From an uncultured Dialister sp. (lineage in GTDB: Bacteria; Bacillota; Negativicutes; Veillonellales; Dialisteraceae): a DNA stretch of 40,061 bases. Shown one piece after another: positions 24,483 to 32,247 of the stretch. A program made the position numbers and the translations under genes. The stretch covers positions 1 to 40,061 of the forward strand of contig UQYL01000013.1 in the NCBI GenBank assembly GCA_900545365.1, given 5' to 3'. Each line of letters opens with the position of its first letter. The first letter of the stretch is position 1. The notes below the pieces were generated by a model. That model saw only the letters and a list, made by a program, of their open reading frames with translations, was not told where the DNA came from and ran no database searches.

Positions 24483-24525
24483 ATTGTTCTTTCTCGTGAG
24501 GAAGCGGGCCTGCATCCGTTTGGCT

Positions 24526-25902
24526 TCAGCGCTGCCGCAGGGCGGGGCGGAGGGCGCGGACAGAGTCAGGATGCCGGGCGGAGGCGCGGCGGTAGATGAG
24601 GGCGGCGAGGACGGCGGTGACGGCTTCGGAGACCCAGAAGGCGTGCCAGACGCCGGCGGCGCCGAAGAGGCGGCTCAGCAGGACCGCCGCGGGGAGGATG
24701 ACGAGCACGTACCGGCAGAGCGAGATGAGGAGGGAGGGTCCGCCTTTGCCCAGCCCTTCCAGCGCACCGGAGGCGGTGACGGAGACGGCGGAGACGAGGA
24801 AGCCTGCGCTGATGATCCGGAGGGCGGTCTCCCCGGCCCGGATGGCCTTGTCCGTATGGGTGAAAAGTCCCATCAGCGTCTCCGGGAAAATCAGGCAGAG
24901 CACGGTGCCCACGGCCATGATGGCGCCGCTCATGCAGAGGGCGATGCGGTAGATCTGATCGACCCGCCGGGATTCGCCCGCGCCGTAGTTGTAGCCGATG
25001 AGGGGGCGCATGCCCTGCACGATGCCGTTCGCCGGGAGATAGATGAAGGTCTGCAGTTTGTAATAGATGCCGAGCACCAGAACATACACTTCGGAGTAGG
25101 CCGAAAGGAGCGCGTTGAGCGCGGACACGAGGAGCGACGGCAGGGCGAGGTTCAGCGTGGCGGGGATGCCGATGGAGTACAGTTTGAGCGCCATCGGCTG
25201 GTCGAGAGCCATGTAACTCCGGCGGATGTGCACGCGGATGGGCTGCGTCCGGTAGACGAAAAGGTAAATGGCAAGCGTCAGGACCTGCCCGATGCCCGTG
25301 GCCAGCGCCGCCCCTTCGATGCCCATGGCCGGGAAGGGGCCCCAGCCGAAGATGAGCACGGGGTCAAGGACGATATTCGCCGCGCAACCGCACATGAGGC
25401 TCGCCATGGTGAGTTTCATGCGCCCCACCGCCTGAAAGAGTTTCTCGAAGGTCAGACCCGTGATGATGATGCCCGTGAAGGCGAAAGCGACGACCGAGTA
25501 GCGGAAGCCGAGCGCCGCCACATTCTCCGAGGAGGTGAAGAGACGCAGGAATGTGGGCATGACGGCGATGCAGACGACGGTCAGCACCGCGCTGTGGAGT
25601 AAGGACAGGAGGAGCCCCTGCGAGGCCGCGCGGTCCGCCTTGTCTTCCTCCCCCGCGCCCAGATAAAAGGCAGTGACCGCATTGATCCCCACGCCGAAGC
25701 CGATCGCCGCGGCGTTGATGAAATTCTGCACGGGGAAGACCAGCGACAGCGCGGTCATGGCGTCCTCGCTGATCTGCGCCACGAAGAAGCTGTCCACGAT
25801 GTTGTAGAGGGAGTTGACCATCATGGACAGGACCATGGGAAGCGACATCGAGAGAAGGAGCGGCAGCACCGGCTTTTCTTTCATAAAGGTATCGTTTTTC
25901 AT
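24526..25902 (-). CDS. MATE-family efflux transporter, second of pair
   Basis: A 458-residue polytopic membrane protein with about 12 transmembrane helices in two homologous halves. MATE landmarks: SLPMVLSMMVNSLYNIVDSFFVAQ in helix 1, GFGVGINAVTAFYLGAGEEDKA after helix 2-3, and the repeat-half equivalent GMRPLIGYNYGAGESRRV. The family exports drugs or metabolites using Na+ or H+ gradients. It overlaps the preceding MATE gene by 4 bp (ATGA) and has GGAAGGAGG upstream. The C terminus is basic. Substrate unknown. Confidence 0.92.
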   Translation of the reverse strand: MKNDTFMKEKPVLPLLLSMSLPMVLSMMVNSLYNIVDSFFVAQISEDAMTALSLVFPVQNFINAAAIGFGVGINAVTAFYLGAGEEDKADRAASQGLLLSLLHSAVLTVVCIAVMPTFLRLFTSSENVAALGFRYSVVAFAFTGIIITGLTFEKLFQAVGRMKLTMASLMCGCAANIVLDPVLIFGWGPFPAMGIEGAALATGIGQVLTLAIYLFVYRTQPIRVHIRRSYMALDQPMALKLYSIGIPATLNLALPSLLVSALNALLSAYSEVYVLVLGIYYKLQTFIYLPANGIVQGMRPLIGYNYGAGESRRVDQIYRIALCMSGAIMAVGTVLCLIFPETLMGLFTHTDKAIRAGETALRIISAGFLVSAVSVTASGALEGLGKGGPSLLISLCRYVLVILPAAVLLSRLFGAAGVWHAFWVSEAVTAVLAALIYRRASARHPDSVRALRPALRQR

Positions 25903-27263
25903 CGTTCCTCCTTCCGGCCCGTGCAGACCGGGACGTTTTCATGACGCCGCGCCATCAGGGCAAGGGCCGCAGCCAGGGCGGCGGCTTCCGCCGCGGGGAA
26001 AGCAAGCCAGACGCCGTCCAGATGGATCCACCGCTCCAGTCCCCACATGACGGGCGCGAGGAAGAGCAGCTGCCGGCACAGCTGGATGCCCATGCTGGCC
26101 CCCACCCGGCCCACCGCCTGGAAATAGGTGGCGATCATCGTGGAAAAGCCGCAGAAGAGGTAGCTCGCCGCCATGATCCGCATGGCGGGCACCCCGAAGG
26201 CAAGCATCGCATCCGACGCGTCGAAGGCGCGGAGGATTTCCGCCGGGAAGAGCTCCACCGCCGCCGTCCCCAGCGCCATCATGGCCGTGACCAGCGCGGT
26301 GCCCCAGCAGAAGGCGCTGCGGAGGCGCGCCCGGTCCCCCGCGCCGTGGTTGAAGCTCATCACCGGCAGGACGCCCTGGATCAGGCCGTTCACCGTCATG
26401 ACGATGAGCTGCTGCACTTTGAAATACGCGCCGAAGAAGGCCACCGCCGTATCGGAGTAAGAGACGAGGAAGCCGTTCGTCAGGGTCACCATGAACGAGC
26501 TGAGGGCGTTCATGAGGAAGGACGGCAGGCCCAGCGCGAAGATGCGCCTGATCATCTGCGGCTCCACGCGGAAGCCCCGGACCTTCACGCGCACGTCCTG
26601 CCTCGTCCCGAGGAGCATGGCCAGCGCGAAGACCGTGGACACCGCGTAACCTGTCACCGTCGCCACGGCCGAGCCGCAGATGCCCATGGCGGGGAATCCG
26701 CACAGCCCGAAGATCAGGAGCGGGTTCAGCACGAAATTGACCGCCACGCCCGCGAGCTGGAACCACATGGGGCCCACCATATTTCCCGTGGCCTGGATCA
26801 TTTTCTGGATGGCGATATGCACCATGTTCGGGATCTGCATGAAGGAGCAGATTCCCATGTAGGCCACGCCCAGCGCGCAGATGTCCGCATTGCCGGTGAA
26901 AGCGCGGAAATACGGCTCCATGATCCAGAGAGAAAGCGCATTGAGGAGCGCGCCCACGAGAAGCGCCAGAATCAGCCCGTGCGTGACCGCCGCATCGGCC
27001 CGCTCCGGCTCCCTCCGGCCGAGATACCCGGCAATCACGACGTTCACGCCCACGCCGATCCAGATGGACGCCGCGTTCATGAGCGTCGTGATGGGAAAGG
27101 ACAGGGACACCGCCGCGAGCGCGTTCTCCCCGAGCTGCGCCACGAAGGCGCTGTCCACCAGATTGTAGGAATACTGCAGGCCCATGGACAGCAGCGGCGG
27201 CGCGGACATCCCGCAGAGGAGGCGGCCCATGGGCGCAGCCGCCATCTTATTGGCAGAGGTCAT
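25899..27263 (-). CDS. MATE-family efflux transporter, first of pair
   Basis: A 454-residue MATE transporter, paralogous to the next gene. Landmarks are PPLLSMGLQYSYNLVDSAFVAQLGENA, WIGVGVNVVIAGYLGRREPERAD and QGVLPVMSFNHGAGDRARL. The open frame extends 57 codons upstream through the leader and a terminator hairpin; that part is not coding. The ATG at 27263 follows GGGAGAGGGG and overlaps the stop codon of a 20-codon upstream ORF (ATGA). The leader has a promoter, a terminator hairpin and this uORF, so expression is probably controlled after initiation. The two transporters are translationally coupled. Confidence 0.92.
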   Translation of the reverse strand: MTSANKMAAAPMGRLLCGMSAPPLLSMGLQYSYNLVDSAFVAQLGENALAAVSLSFPITTLMNAASIWIGVGVNVVIAGYLGRREPERADAAVTHGLILALLVGALLNALSLWIMEPYFRAFTGNADICALGVAYMGICSFMQIPNMVHIAIQKMIQATGNMVGPMWFQLAGVAVNFVLNPLLIFGLCGFPAMGICGSAVATVTGYAVSTVFALAMLLGTRQDVRVKVRGFRVEPQMIRRIFALGLPSFLMNALSSFMVTLTNGFLVSYSDTAVAFFGAYFKVQQLIVMTVNGLIQGVLPVMSFNHGAGDRARLRSAFCWGTALVTAMMALGTAAVELFPAEILRAFDASDAMLAFGVPAMRIMAASYLFCGFSTMIATYFQAVGRVGASMGIQLCRQLLFLAPVMWGLERWIHLDGVWLAFPAAEAAALAAALALMARRHENVPVCTGRKEER

Positions 27264-27322
27264 GCGTCCCCTCTCCCTTCTTCCTTTCGCACGGGGCGGC
27301 CCGCCCCTTTCCTGTCTTTCAT
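27260..27322 (-). CDS. 20-residue leader ORF coupled to the MATE gene
   Basis: A short ORF reading MKDRKGAGRPVRKEEGRGDA. It has a strong ribosome site (GGAGGAAGGAG, about 7 bases upstream) and its TGA overlaps the MATE ATG. Seven of twenty residues are Lys or Arg. Short basic leader peptides upstream of efflux genes are known to act through ribosome stalling or coupling, but a role here is inference; it may only deliver ribosomes to the MATE start. Confidence 0.5.
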   Translation of the reverse strand: MKDRKGAGRPVRKEEGRGDA

Positions 27323-27362
27323 GGATAGTCTCCTTCCTCCGGCCTTTCCGCATCGGGGGTAC

Positions 27363-27398
27363 AAAAAAAGCCACACAGCGTTCACATCGCTGTGTGGC
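27363..27398 (-). terminator. Terminator hairpin inside the MATE leader
   Basis: Perfect 11-bp stem GCCACACAGCG/CGCTGTGTGGC (27370-27398, loop of 7) followed on the minus strand by T7. It lies downstream of the MATE promoter and upstream of the MATE gene, so it would attenuate the operon unless read-through is regulated. Confidence 0.85.
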
Positions 27399-27447
27399 AA
27401 AAAGATGACGGGAAATCCGGAAAAGTCCACTCAAATTTTACATTCCG

Positions 27448-27476
27448 ATTATAGCGGAATTGCGGCGCCCCGTCAA
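27448..27476 (-). promoter_or_regulatory. Promoter of the MATE operon
   Basis: On the minus strand TTGACG (27476-27471), 17 bp spacer, consensus TATAAT (27453-27448). It sits 26 bp after the stop of the MBL-fold gene. Start of transcription is expected near 27441, giving a leader of about 180 nt. Confidence 0.85.
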
Positions 27477-27501
27477 ATGAAACGCTCTGGCATCCGCGCT
27501 C

Positions 27502-28308
27502 TCACTTCGTGAAGGCGAGCGTCTCCCCGTCGGCGGGCATGCGCACATCGCCGAGGCCGTGCGCGTCGAGATAGAGCCGCAGGGACTGGCGGGTGAGGCA
27601 CGCGTGGGCCACCGTGTCCATGTGCACCACCGCGATGTCCGCGTCCGGAGCGGCGCGGCGCACTTCGCCCACGTCGCGTCCGTCCATGATGAGGCGGCCG
27701 TACCCTTCCAGCCGCGCGGCGCACGCGTTGAGGACGATCACGCCGGGCTGATGCGCCGCGAGGGTCTCCGCCACGCCGTCGTACCAGATAGTATCGCCCG
27801 CGGCGTAGAGGACGGGCTCGCCCGGCGCTTCGAGGAGGAAGCCGCACGACGGGCCGCAGGGCGTCTCCGTGCCGTGGCGGCCGGGCGTCTTCGTGAGGCG
27901 CACGCCGCCGAAATCGGTTCCTTCCTCCGAGAGGACACGCACGTCGGTGAAGCCGGACCGTGTGAAGACCGCGCCGTCGTCCGCGCTCTGCACGAAGAGC
28001 GGCACGCTGTGGTCGAGGGGCGCGCCCACGGTGCCGTCAAGCAGCATGTCCACATGGTCCGGGTGAAGGTGCGTCACGATGTACGCGTCCACGCCGGCGA
28101 GGACGGTCTCCCGCTGGAACGGCAGGGCGCACATGGGCATGGGGATGTCCCACTGCTCTTCGACGACGGGGCTGAAATCCATGCCCGCTGCCCGGAGCTG
28201 GCGGAAGGTGCCCATGCTCCCTTTTTCCGCGAGCCACGGGTCCACGAGGAAGGTGACGCCTCCGCAGATGATTTTGATCATTGCATTGCGAATGAGCTGA
28301 ATCTTCAT
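27502..28308 (-). CDS. MBL-fold metallohydrolase (UlaG-like)
   Basis: A 268-residue metallo-beta-lactamase-fold hydrolase. The zinc motif is THLHPDHVD (H80, H82, D84, H85), with further likely ligands in TPGRHGTE and YAAGDTIWYD and in VVHMDTVAH. The short N-terminal beta hairpin (MKIQLIRNAMIKIICGGVTFLVDP) is like UlaG-type lactonases and related cytosolic enzymes with uncertain substrates. No signal peptide. It follows the HDAC-like gene by 18 bp with an AGGAGG site, so the pair is one operon, divergent from a TetR gene. A shared substrate for the pair is possible but unproven. Confidence 0.88.
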   Translation of the reverse strand: MKIQLIRNAMIKIICGGVTFLVDPWLAEKGSMGTFRQLRAAGMDFSPVVEEQWDIPMPMCALPFQRETVLAGVDAYIVTHLHPDHVDMLLDGTVGAPLDHSVPLFVQSADDGAVFTRSGFTDVRVLSEEGTDFGGVRLTKTPGRHGTETPCGPSCGFLLEAPGEPVLYAAGDTIWYDGVAETLAAHQPGVIVLNACAARLEGYGRLIMDGRDVGEVRRAAPDADIAVVHMDTVAHACLTRQSLRLYLDAHGLGDVRMPADGETLAFTK

Positions 28309-28326
28309 AGACAGACCTCCTGTATG

Positions 28327-29457
28327 TCACAATTTCCAGAACGCGCTCTGGATGCGCTTCGCCTCTGCGATGCGGCGCTCCTGATCGACGGTGACGTCGT
28401 TGCCGTGCACGGGATCGATGAACGCCTCGATGGGGTCGTCCACCTCCGTGGTCTTGCCGGAGAGCGCCTCGAGAGTGCGGAGCACGCAGAAGGGCATGTA
28501 CACGCCCTGCCCGCCTTCCATGACGGCCACGAGGCGGCCTTTGCAGTGGCGCTCGGCGATGCCCATGACGATGCCCGTGAGCGCCCGGTAGCCTTCGGCG
28601 GTGAGCTGCTGCCGGCAGAGCGGGTCGCAGATGTTCGACGCGTAGCCCGCCACGAGGAGCACCAGCTCGGGCCGGTACCAGTCGGCGATGGGCTCGATGA
28701 TTTCCCGGAAAGCTTTGAGATACGCCTTGTCCCCCGCGCCGGCGGTCATGGGGATGGGCACGTTGTACCCGCGGCCCGCCCCTTCGCCCACATGGAGCGC
28801 GTCTACGTCGTGGGGCGAATTGATGACCGAGAGCCCCGTCTGATGGATTTCCGCGTAGAGCACCTCCGGACTGTCGTACCACGCCTGCTGCACGCCCATC
28901 TTGTAATGGTTGTCGAAATCCACGATGAGGATGCGCCGGAGGCCGTACTTCCGGCGGGCGTACTCCGCCATGATGTTGAAGCAGTTCACGATGCAGAAGC
29001 CGAAGCCTTTGTCCCGGCAGGCGTGCGCGCCCGGCGGCCGCTGGAGGCAGAACGCGTTCCGCACGTCGCCCCGCATGACCGCGTCCACCGCTTCGAGGTC
29101 GCCGCCCACGGCGAGGCGGATGACGTCGTACGAGCCGTGGCCCACCCACGCGCAGGGACCGGCGGAGCCGCCCGCCCTTTCGCTGAGCGTTTTCAATTTC
29201 TCCAGATAGGCCGGCGTATGGAAATAGAGCAGCTCCTCCTCCGAGGCCATGCGCGGCGCGATGGGCGCGAGCCGCGCCGCAAGGCCGCTCCGCACGAGAA
29301 GGCGGTACGTAGGGCGCAGGCGCTTCGGATTGTCGTAGTAATCGTCCTGCTCGAGCCATTTGTTGTACGCCGCGGGGAAAAGCAGCGCCCCCGCGCAGGG
29401 ATTGTGCTCGTTGAATTCCTCGCTGTACATGAGGCCGGTCCGTTTCTTTTCCGTCAT
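28327..29457 (-). CDS. Histone-deacetylase-fold protein with altered active site
   Basis: A 376-residue member of the arginase/deacetylase fold (acetylpolyamine amidohydrolase/HDAC-like). The family frame is clear: LQRPPGAHA, GFGFCIVNCFNIMA, LIVDFDNHYKMG, LVLLVAGYASNICDPL and AVMEGGQGVY. Several catalytic residues differ from the usual pattern: the first of the paired histidines is A144, the second zinc aspartate (normally GFD) is A273, and the transition-state tyrosine (GGY) is Q317. D182 and H184 of the zinc site remain. Classical deacetylase activity is therefore doubtful. Start at 29457 has AAAGGAGA upstream. It is co-transcribed with an MBL-fold hydrolase. Confidence 0.85.
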   Translation of the reverse strand: MTEKKRTGLMYSEEFNEHNPCAGALLFPAAYNKWLEQDDYYDNPKRLRPTYRLLVRSGLAARLAPIAPRMASEEELLYFHTPAYLEKLKTLSERAGGSAGPCAWVGHGSYDVIRLAVGGDLEAVDAVMRGDVRNAFCLQRPPGAHACRDKGFGFCIVNCFNIMAEYARRKYGLRRILIVDFDNHYKMGVQQAWYDSPEVLYAEIHQTGLSVINSPHDVDALHVGEGAGRGYNVPIPMTAGAGDKAYLKAFREIIEPIADWYRPELVLLVAGYASNICDPLCRQQLTAEGYRALTGIVMGIAERHCKGRLVAVMEGGQGVYMPFCVLRTLEALSGKTTEVDDPIEAFIDPVHGNDVTVDQERRIAEAKRIQSAFWKL

Positions 29458-29494
29458 GAGAGTCTCCTTTCTTTCCTTTTTCTGGACACCTTGT

Positions 29495-29509
29495 CTATAA
29501 TCATTATAG
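29495..29509. promoter_or_regulatory. Palindromic operator candidate between HDAC-like and TetR genes
   Basis: Perfect inverted repeat CTATAAT-C-ATTATAG in the 140-bp divergent intergenic region. On the minus strand it contains TATAAT at -10 spacing from a weak TTGGCC, so repressor binding would block the HDAC-MBL promoter. The TetR protein encoded alongside is the obvious candidate. Confidence 0.55.
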
Positions 29510-29597
29510 AGAAATGCCGGCCGGGGCCAAGTACAGCCCGCGGAATCTGTCTATTTTTCATACAGCTTTTCATTTCTGTCCACGAAAGGAGCTCTCC

Positions 29598-30194
29598 ATG
29601 ACCGAACGCAGCAGCCGGCGGACGCAGTACACACGCGCCGCCATCAAAGACGCCTTCCTCGATCTCGTCGCCAAGGGCGGCTGGCGCCGCCTGTCGGTGA
29701 CGCTCCTGTGCCGGAAGGCGGACATCGCCCGCGCCACCTTCTACCTGCACTACGCCAATCTGGACGAAGTGCTCACCGACGTGCTGATAGACGCGTTCCA
29801 GATTCAGGAGGAGACGAGCGCGCATTTCTTCGCCCGGCTGCGGCAGACCGCCGAGGCGGGCCGCCTCACGGAGGACAGCTTTCTCCCCCTCTGCCAGCGC
29901 GCGGCGGAGTCGCCGAAATACCGGGCGCTCCTCCTCGACCCGGACCTCCCCGGCCCCATCCTGTCCTTCCTGTACGACATGGCGAAGGACTCCATGGTGC
30001 CCGTCATCATGCGCACCGCCTCCCTGTCCCGGCCCGAAGCGGAGATTCTTTTCCGCTTCCTCCTGCAGGGGAGCTTCGCCGTGAATACCGCTCTCGGATG
30101 GGAGCAGAACGACCGATGGTACGCCATGCAGGACCTGATCTTCCGCTTCAAGCTGGGCGGCCTCGCATCCCTGCAGAAAGGAAAGGCAAAATAA
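29598..30194 (+). CDS. TetR-family transcriptional regulator
   Basis: A 198-residue regulator. The N-terminal helix-turn-helix reads AIKDAFLDLVAKGGWRRLSVTLLCRKADIARATFYLHYANLDEVL (residues 14-58 region), a standard TetR_N domain. The C-terminal ligand domain is helical and not assignable. The start at 29598 has AAAGGAG upstream; a longer frame reaches into the operator region and is not likely. It is divergent from the HDAC-MBL operon across a palindromic site and so probably represses it and itself. Confidence 0.9.
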   Translation: MTERSSRRTQYTRAAIKDAFLDLVAKGGWRRLSVTLLCRKADIARATFYLHYANLDEVLTDVLIDAFQIQEETSAHFFARLRQTAEAGRLTEDSFLPLCQRAAESPKYRALLLDPDLPGPILSFLYDMAKDSMVPVIMRTASLSRPEAEILFRFLLQGSFAVNTALGWEQNDRWYAMQDLIFRFKLGGLASLQKGKAK

Positions 30195-30223
30195 AAGCCC
30201 GCCTCGAAAAGGAAGCGGGTTTT
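30194..30223 (+). terminator. Terminator after the TetR gene
   Basis: Stem GCCCGC/GCGGGT flanked by AAAA and TTTT, immediately after the TetR stop codon. Confidence 0.65.
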
Positions 30224-30230
30224 CCGCACG

Positions 30231-30267
30231 AAAAAAGCAGTCCGGCATTTCTGCGGCAGACTGCTTT
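30231..30267 (-). terminator. Terminator of the tRNA cluster
   Basis: Stem AAAGCAGTC/GACTGCTTT (30234-30242 with 30259-30267) followed on the minus strand by further T, just after tRNA-Val. Confidence 0.8.
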
Positions 30268-30274
30268 CTTCCAT

Positions 30275-30350
30275 TGGTGGGCGATAACAGGATCGAACTG
30301 CTGACATCCTGCTTGTAAGGCAGGCGCTCTCCCAGCTGAGCTAATCGCCC
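30275..30350 (-). tRNA. tRNA-Val (anticodon TAC)
   Basis: Cloverleaf on the minus strand: acceptor GGGCGAT/ATCGCCC, D arm AGCTCAGCTGGGAGAGC, anticodon loop CTTACAA, T arm GTTCGATCC, encoded CCA end. Last of three tRNAs. Confidence 0.95.
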
Positions 30351-30358
30351 ATAGAAAT

Positions 30359-30433
30359 TGGTGACCTGTGGGGGATTCGAACCCCCGAACCCGCCGTGAA
30401 AGGGCGGTGTCTTAACCACTTGACGAACAGGCC
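30359..30433 (-). tRNA. tRNA-Glu (anticodon TTC)
   Basis: Acceptor GGCCTGT with ACAGGTC (one G-T pair), anticodon stem CCGCC/GGCGG with loop CTTTCAC, T arm GGTTCGAATCC, encoded CCA. Eight bases upstream of tRNA-Val. Confidence 0.95.
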
Positions 30434-30435
30434 AT

Positions 30436-30511
30436 TGGCTCCTGAAGTAGGACTCGAACCTACGACCGATCGGTTAACAGCCGATTGCTCTACCAACTGA
30501 GCTATTCAGGA
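30436..30511 (-). tRNA. tRNA-Asn (anticodon GTT)
   Basis: Acceptor TCCTGAA/TTCAGGA, D arm AGCTCAGTTGGTAGAGC, anticodon loop CTGTTAA, T arm GGTTCGAGTCC, encoded CCA. First of three tRNAs, with only two bases to tRNA-Glu. Confidence 0.95.
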
Positions 30512-30525
30512 ACAGGACGTAAATA

Positions 30526-30554
30526 ATGATAGCAGAAATACCTTTCTTTGGCAA
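30526..30554 (-). promoter_or_regulatory. Promoter of the tRNA cluster
   Basis: On the minus strand TTGCCA (30554-30549), 17 bp spacer, TATCAT (30531-30526), 15 bp before tRNA-Asn. Confidence 0.75.
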
Positions 30555-30657
30555 GCGCTTTATTTCTCTGCGGTATTATTTTTTTATTAAAACCCGGACG
30601 CCGCGCTTTCCCTCCTGAAAAAGGCGCGAAAAAGCGGCGCTTCCGCACCGCCTCCGC

Positions 30658-31233
30658 TCATCTCCAGAGGATCACGTCTTCCGCGCTCCTCTTCGGAACG
30701 AAATAATCTCTGTCTTCATTTACATAGTACGACGTACTTCCGTCTTCCGGGAGCGGCACGATGCAGCTGGCGTGATCGGGATATCCCAGAGCGATCACCA
30801 GCCGAGGCGTCCACGTCTCAGGCAGTGCGAGCAGCTCTTTCACCCGGTCAAATTCCACCGCGCCCATGATGCAGCTCCCCACGCCGCCTTCGCAGGCGGT
30901 GAGCGTCATGGTCCGCACGGCGATGCCCAGATCGATGCCCGTCCACGGCGTATCCCTGCCTTCGGTGCAGGCGACGATGAAGGCCGTGGGCTGCTCGCCT
31001 TCTTTCGGCGTGCCGATCTCCCTGGGCAGGCTCGCCGCCCAGTGCACGAGCGGCTGCATGGCCGCCACGGTCTCCGGCGCGCACACCGCGGCATAGCGCA
31101 GGGGCTGGGCGTTTCTCGCGCTGTTGGAAATGCGGGCGTTCTCCAGCATCATGGCGATGAGTTCCTGCGGCACCGCCTCCTGCGTAAAGCGGCGGTACGT
31201 GCGGCACGCAAGGGATAATTCCGCAAGCGTCAT
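30658..31233 (-). CDS. Nitroreductase-family protein
   Basis: A 191-residue FMN-dependent oxidoreductase of the nitroreductase fold. The N terminus shows LACRTYRRFTQEAVP with the conserved arginines that bind FMN phosphate, then ARISNSARNAQPLRYAAV, and the later DLGIAVRTMTLTACEGGVGSCIMGAV segment with the glycine-rich FMN loop. LVIALGYPDH is the last core strand. Substrate unknown. It starts 9 bp after the RidA stop with an AGGAGG site, so it is second in an operon with RidA. Confidence 0.88.
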   Translation of the reverse strand: MTLAELSLACRTYRRFTQEAVPQELIAMMLENARISNSARNAQPLRYAAVCAPETVAAMQPLVHWAASLPREIGTPKEGEQPTAFIVACTEGRDTPWTGIDLGIAVRTMTLTACEGGVGSCIMGAVEFDRVKELLALPETWTPRLVIALGYPDHASCIVPLPEDGSTSYYVNEDRDYFVPKRSAEDVILWR

Positions 31234-31242
31234 GGTTCCTCC

Positions 31243-31629
31243 TTATTCTTCGTCAGCCGGGACGGCAGCCACCACTTCGATCTCGCACCGGCCGCCGGCA
31301 GGCAGCGCTTTCACGGCGAAGCAGCTCCGCGCGGGGAGGCTCACGAAATATTTCGCGTACACTTCATTAAACGCCGCGAAATCCGCCATGTCCGTGAGGA
31401 AACACGTGGTCTTCACCACGTCGCGCAGGGAAAGGCCCGCCGCGATGAGGATGGCTTCCGCGTTTCTCGCGGCCTGCTCCGCCTGCGCTTCCACGGATTC
31501 ACCGGCCAGTTTCCCCGTGGCCGGATCAATGCCGAGCTGACCGGAGCAGAAGACGAGACCGCCCGCGCGGATCGCCTGGGAATACGGACCGATCGCGGCC
31601 GGGACTCTGTCAGAATGAATGATCTCCAT
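31243..31629 (-). CDS. ridA: RidA-family reactive enamine/imine deaminase
   Basis: A 128-residue trimeric deaminase that removes reactive enamines made by PLP enzymes such as threonine dehydratase. Characteristic segments are AIGPYSQAIRAGGLVFCSGQLGIDP, TTCFLTDMADFAAFNEVY and PARSCFAVKALPAGGRCEIEVVA, with the active-site arginine R101 and glutamate E116-E118 region. A GGAGGAGA site precedes the start. Its protection of branched-chain amino-acid metabolism fits the branched-chain binding proteins in this window, but no direct link is shown. Confidence 0.93.
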   Translation of the reverse strand: MEIIHSDRVPAAIGPYSQAIRAGGLVFCSGQLGIDPATGKLAGESVEAQAEQAARNAEAILIAAGLSLRDVVKTTCFLTDMADFAAFNEVYAKYFVSLPARSCFAVKALPAGGRCEIEVVAAVPADEE

Positions 31630-31709
31630 AAGATCTCCTCCTTTTTACAACTGCGAAATCTGCTGTCTTTACCATATCACAGCGCGGCGCTTTTGTATAT
31701 TTATCCGTC

Positions 31710-31738
31710 TTGCGTCTCATGTAAAGAAAATATATACT
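31710..31738 (+). promoter_or_regulatory. Promoter of the ybaK-lysE pair
   Basis: TTGCGT (31710-31715), 17 bp spacer, TATACT (31733-31738) on the plus strand, about 35 bp before the ATG. Confidence 0.65.
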
Positions 31739-31772
31739 ACATTTATTATCATAAAAATAAGGAGGTCTTCTC

Positions 31773-32246
31773 ATGTCTTTTGAATCTGTCAAATTCTATT
31801 TTGCTTCCCTCGGCCTGGAAGACCGCGTGATCAGCCTCGCCGACTCTTCCGCCACGGTAGCGCTCGCCGCGGAAGCCCTCGGCTGTGAAGAAGCGCGCAT
31901 CGCCAAGACGATGTCCTTCCTCATCGGGGAAGAGCCGCTCATCGTAGTCACCGCAGGCGACGCGAAGGTAGACAATCACAAATTCAAAGAAACTTTCCAC
32001 ACGAAAGCAAAGATGATCCCCGGCGCGGACTGCGAGAAATACATCGGCCACCACCCGGGCGGCGTGTGTCCCTTCTGCCTGCCGGAAGGCGTGCCGGTCT
32101 GGCTGGACGTCTCGCTGAAGCGCTTCGACATCGTCTATCCCGCGGCGGGGAACGACCACAGCGCGGTGCGGCTCACCCTTCCCGAACTGGAATCTTCCGC
32201 GAAGGCCCTCGGCTGGGTCGACGTGTGCAAGAACTGGGAAGCCTAA
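31773..32246 (+). CDS. YbaK/EbsC-family aminoacyl-tRNA deacylase
   Basis: A 157-residue protein of the INS/YbaK editing-domain family, which hydrolyses mischarged aminoacyl-tRNAs in trans. The catalytic lysine lies in VVTAGDAKVDNHKF, and the family GGVCPFCLPEGVPVWLD and AAGNDHSAVRLTLPEL segments are present. An AAGGAGG site stands 7-8 bases before the ATG. The lysE-type gene starts one base after its stop, so both are one transcription unit. Which mischarged tRNA it edits cannot be told. Confidence 0.92.
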   Translation: MSFESVKFYFASLGLEDRVISLADSSATVALAAEALGCEEARIAKTMSFLIGEEPLIVVTAGDAKVDNHKFKETFHTKAKMIPGADCEKYIGHHPGGVCPFCLPEGVPVWLDVSLKRFDIVYPAAGNDHSAVRLTLPELESSAKALGWVDVCKNWEA

Positions 32247-32247
32247 T

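Noticed and set aside
30275..30511. tRNA cluster as an integration site for a mobile element
   Set aside because: No integrase, no direct repeat of a tRNA 3' end, and flanking genes are ordinary housekeeping types.
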